In this document: piece after piece, positions 6,065 through 6,514 of the stretch
Position numbering within the stretch: position 1 is the stretch's first letter
Layout: each line of letters opens with the position of its first letter
NCBI GenBank assembly: GCA_020024675.1
Contig: JAHHTM010000073.1
Location: forward strand, 1-6,514
DNA from: Muricomes sp.
GTDB lineage: Bacteria; Bacillota; Clostridia; Lachnospirales; Lachnospiraceae
Length of the DNA stretch: 6,514 nt
Direction of reading: 5' to 3'
The notes under the pieces: generated by a model
The model's input: the letters and a program-made list of their open reading frames with translations, nothing else
Databases searched by the model: none
What the model was told of the DNA's origin: nothing
Translations under genes and position numbers: made by a program

Positions 6065-6514
6065 AATCAGAAAAACAAAAGAATTTCTTAAAAACAATAA
6101 AAAGATCACAGCAGGAGCAATATTACTGGTTTTAGGGGTGCTCTTTTTCAGAAATGTCATAGTCTATCGTAACTATTATGCGACCAGAGAAACTGTGAAT
6201 CTTTCGAGTATAGGTAATCTTTTTTTTGGAGCAGGTATGATCATTTGCCTGAAAGAAATTCTCAAACGTCGATATAAAGAATGGAACATGGATGATATCT
6301 GTTTTTATGAAAAATGGAAAATAGAGAAAAAGAAACAAAATATATGTATTTTTTTGACAGGCATAGTAATGCTAAGCATATCATGGGTGTATTTCCTATA
6401 TCTACAGTGGGGAGGAGTTTATAATGGGACAGGTGGCTACTACGTAAACTATGCATCGGGTTATTTGATGCTTATTACAGTACTAGTGCAATATCTTGTA
6501 GCCAGAGCCGTGCT
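6033..6514 (+). CDS. Polytopic membrane protein, probable sensor histidine kinase N-terminus (3' end outside window)
   Basis: A frame open from 6018 to the end of the window encodes a protein best started at TTG 6033, which would begin MATKWKNLKNRIRKTK and overlap the response regulator by 32 bases. It gives 160 residues before the edge. A basic N-terminal segment precedes a first membrane helix (about 26-40, ITAGAILLVLGVLFF). Further hydrophobic segments lie at about 56-73, 104-124 and 141-160, so at least four helices are predicted. Residues 74-103 (KEILKRRYKEW and following) are charged and probably cytoplasmic. No HAMP, H-box or ATPase motif has been reached. The kinase call rests on the overlap with a response regulator, the usual gene order for such pairs. 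It could instead be another membrane protein of the operon. Confidence 0.72.
   Translation, partial: MATKWKNLKNRIRKTKEFLKNNKKITAGAILLVLGVLFFRNVIVYRNYYATRETVNLSSIGNLFFGAGMIICLKEILKRRYKEWNMDDICFYEKWKIEKKKQNICIFLTGIVMLSISWVYFLYLQWGGVYNGTGGYYVNYASGYLMLITVLVQYLVARAV

Noticed and set aside
6132..6456. Two overlapping minus-strand open frames near the right end.
   Set aside because: They lie opposite the continuous + frame of the membrane protein, have no ribosome sites and no recognisable family features.

Overview
The window looks like a chromosomal segment of a low-GC Gram-positive anaerobe, most likely a clostridial Lachnospiraceae-type Firmicute. This is inferred from the AT-rich coding, the strong AGGAGG-type ribosome binding sites, the gene families, and a response regulator and SPFH protein of the kind common in that group. 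All convincing genes are on the + strand. No tRNA, rRNA, CRISPR array, insertion sequence or phage gene was seen.

Region 1 (1-1671) holds the 3' end of a free methionine-(R)-sulfoxide reductase (GAF fold, all three catalytic-site cysteines present). It is followed 24 bases later by a complete M20D amidohydrolase that most resembles AbgA, the p-aminobenzoyl-glutamate hydrolase subunit. The close spacing suggests one transcript. An AbgB partner is not visible.

Region 2 (1672-1946) is a 275-base gap without an intact gene. One frame reads like the tail of a small membrane protein broken by stop codons, and a TATAAT box lies near the next operon.

Region 3 (1947-5219) is a compact three-gene operon closed by a strong intrinsic terminator. 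It encodes an SPFH-domain protein with a Gln-rich repeat linker and two C-terminal zinc ribbons (YdjI-like), a protein with two N-terminal zinc ribbons and a C-terminal membrane anchor (YdjG-like), and a secreted or membrane-anchored TPM-domain protein (YdjH-like). Together these match the Bacillus subtilis YdjGHI membrane module, which there works with a PspA (phage-shock) protein. Here the gene order differs and no pspA is adjacent.

Region 4 (5220-6514) starts with a regulatory gap carrying a perfect 9-base direct repeat at 11-base spacing, the geometry of OmpR/PhoB-family binding sites. Then come an OmpR-family response regulator and the 5' part of an overlapping membrane protein, probably its sensor kinase, which starts at TTG and runs off the end of the window. 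The most interesting item is the YdjIGH-type module, a probable envelope-stress or membrane-organising complex. It is related to a known system rather than wholly new.
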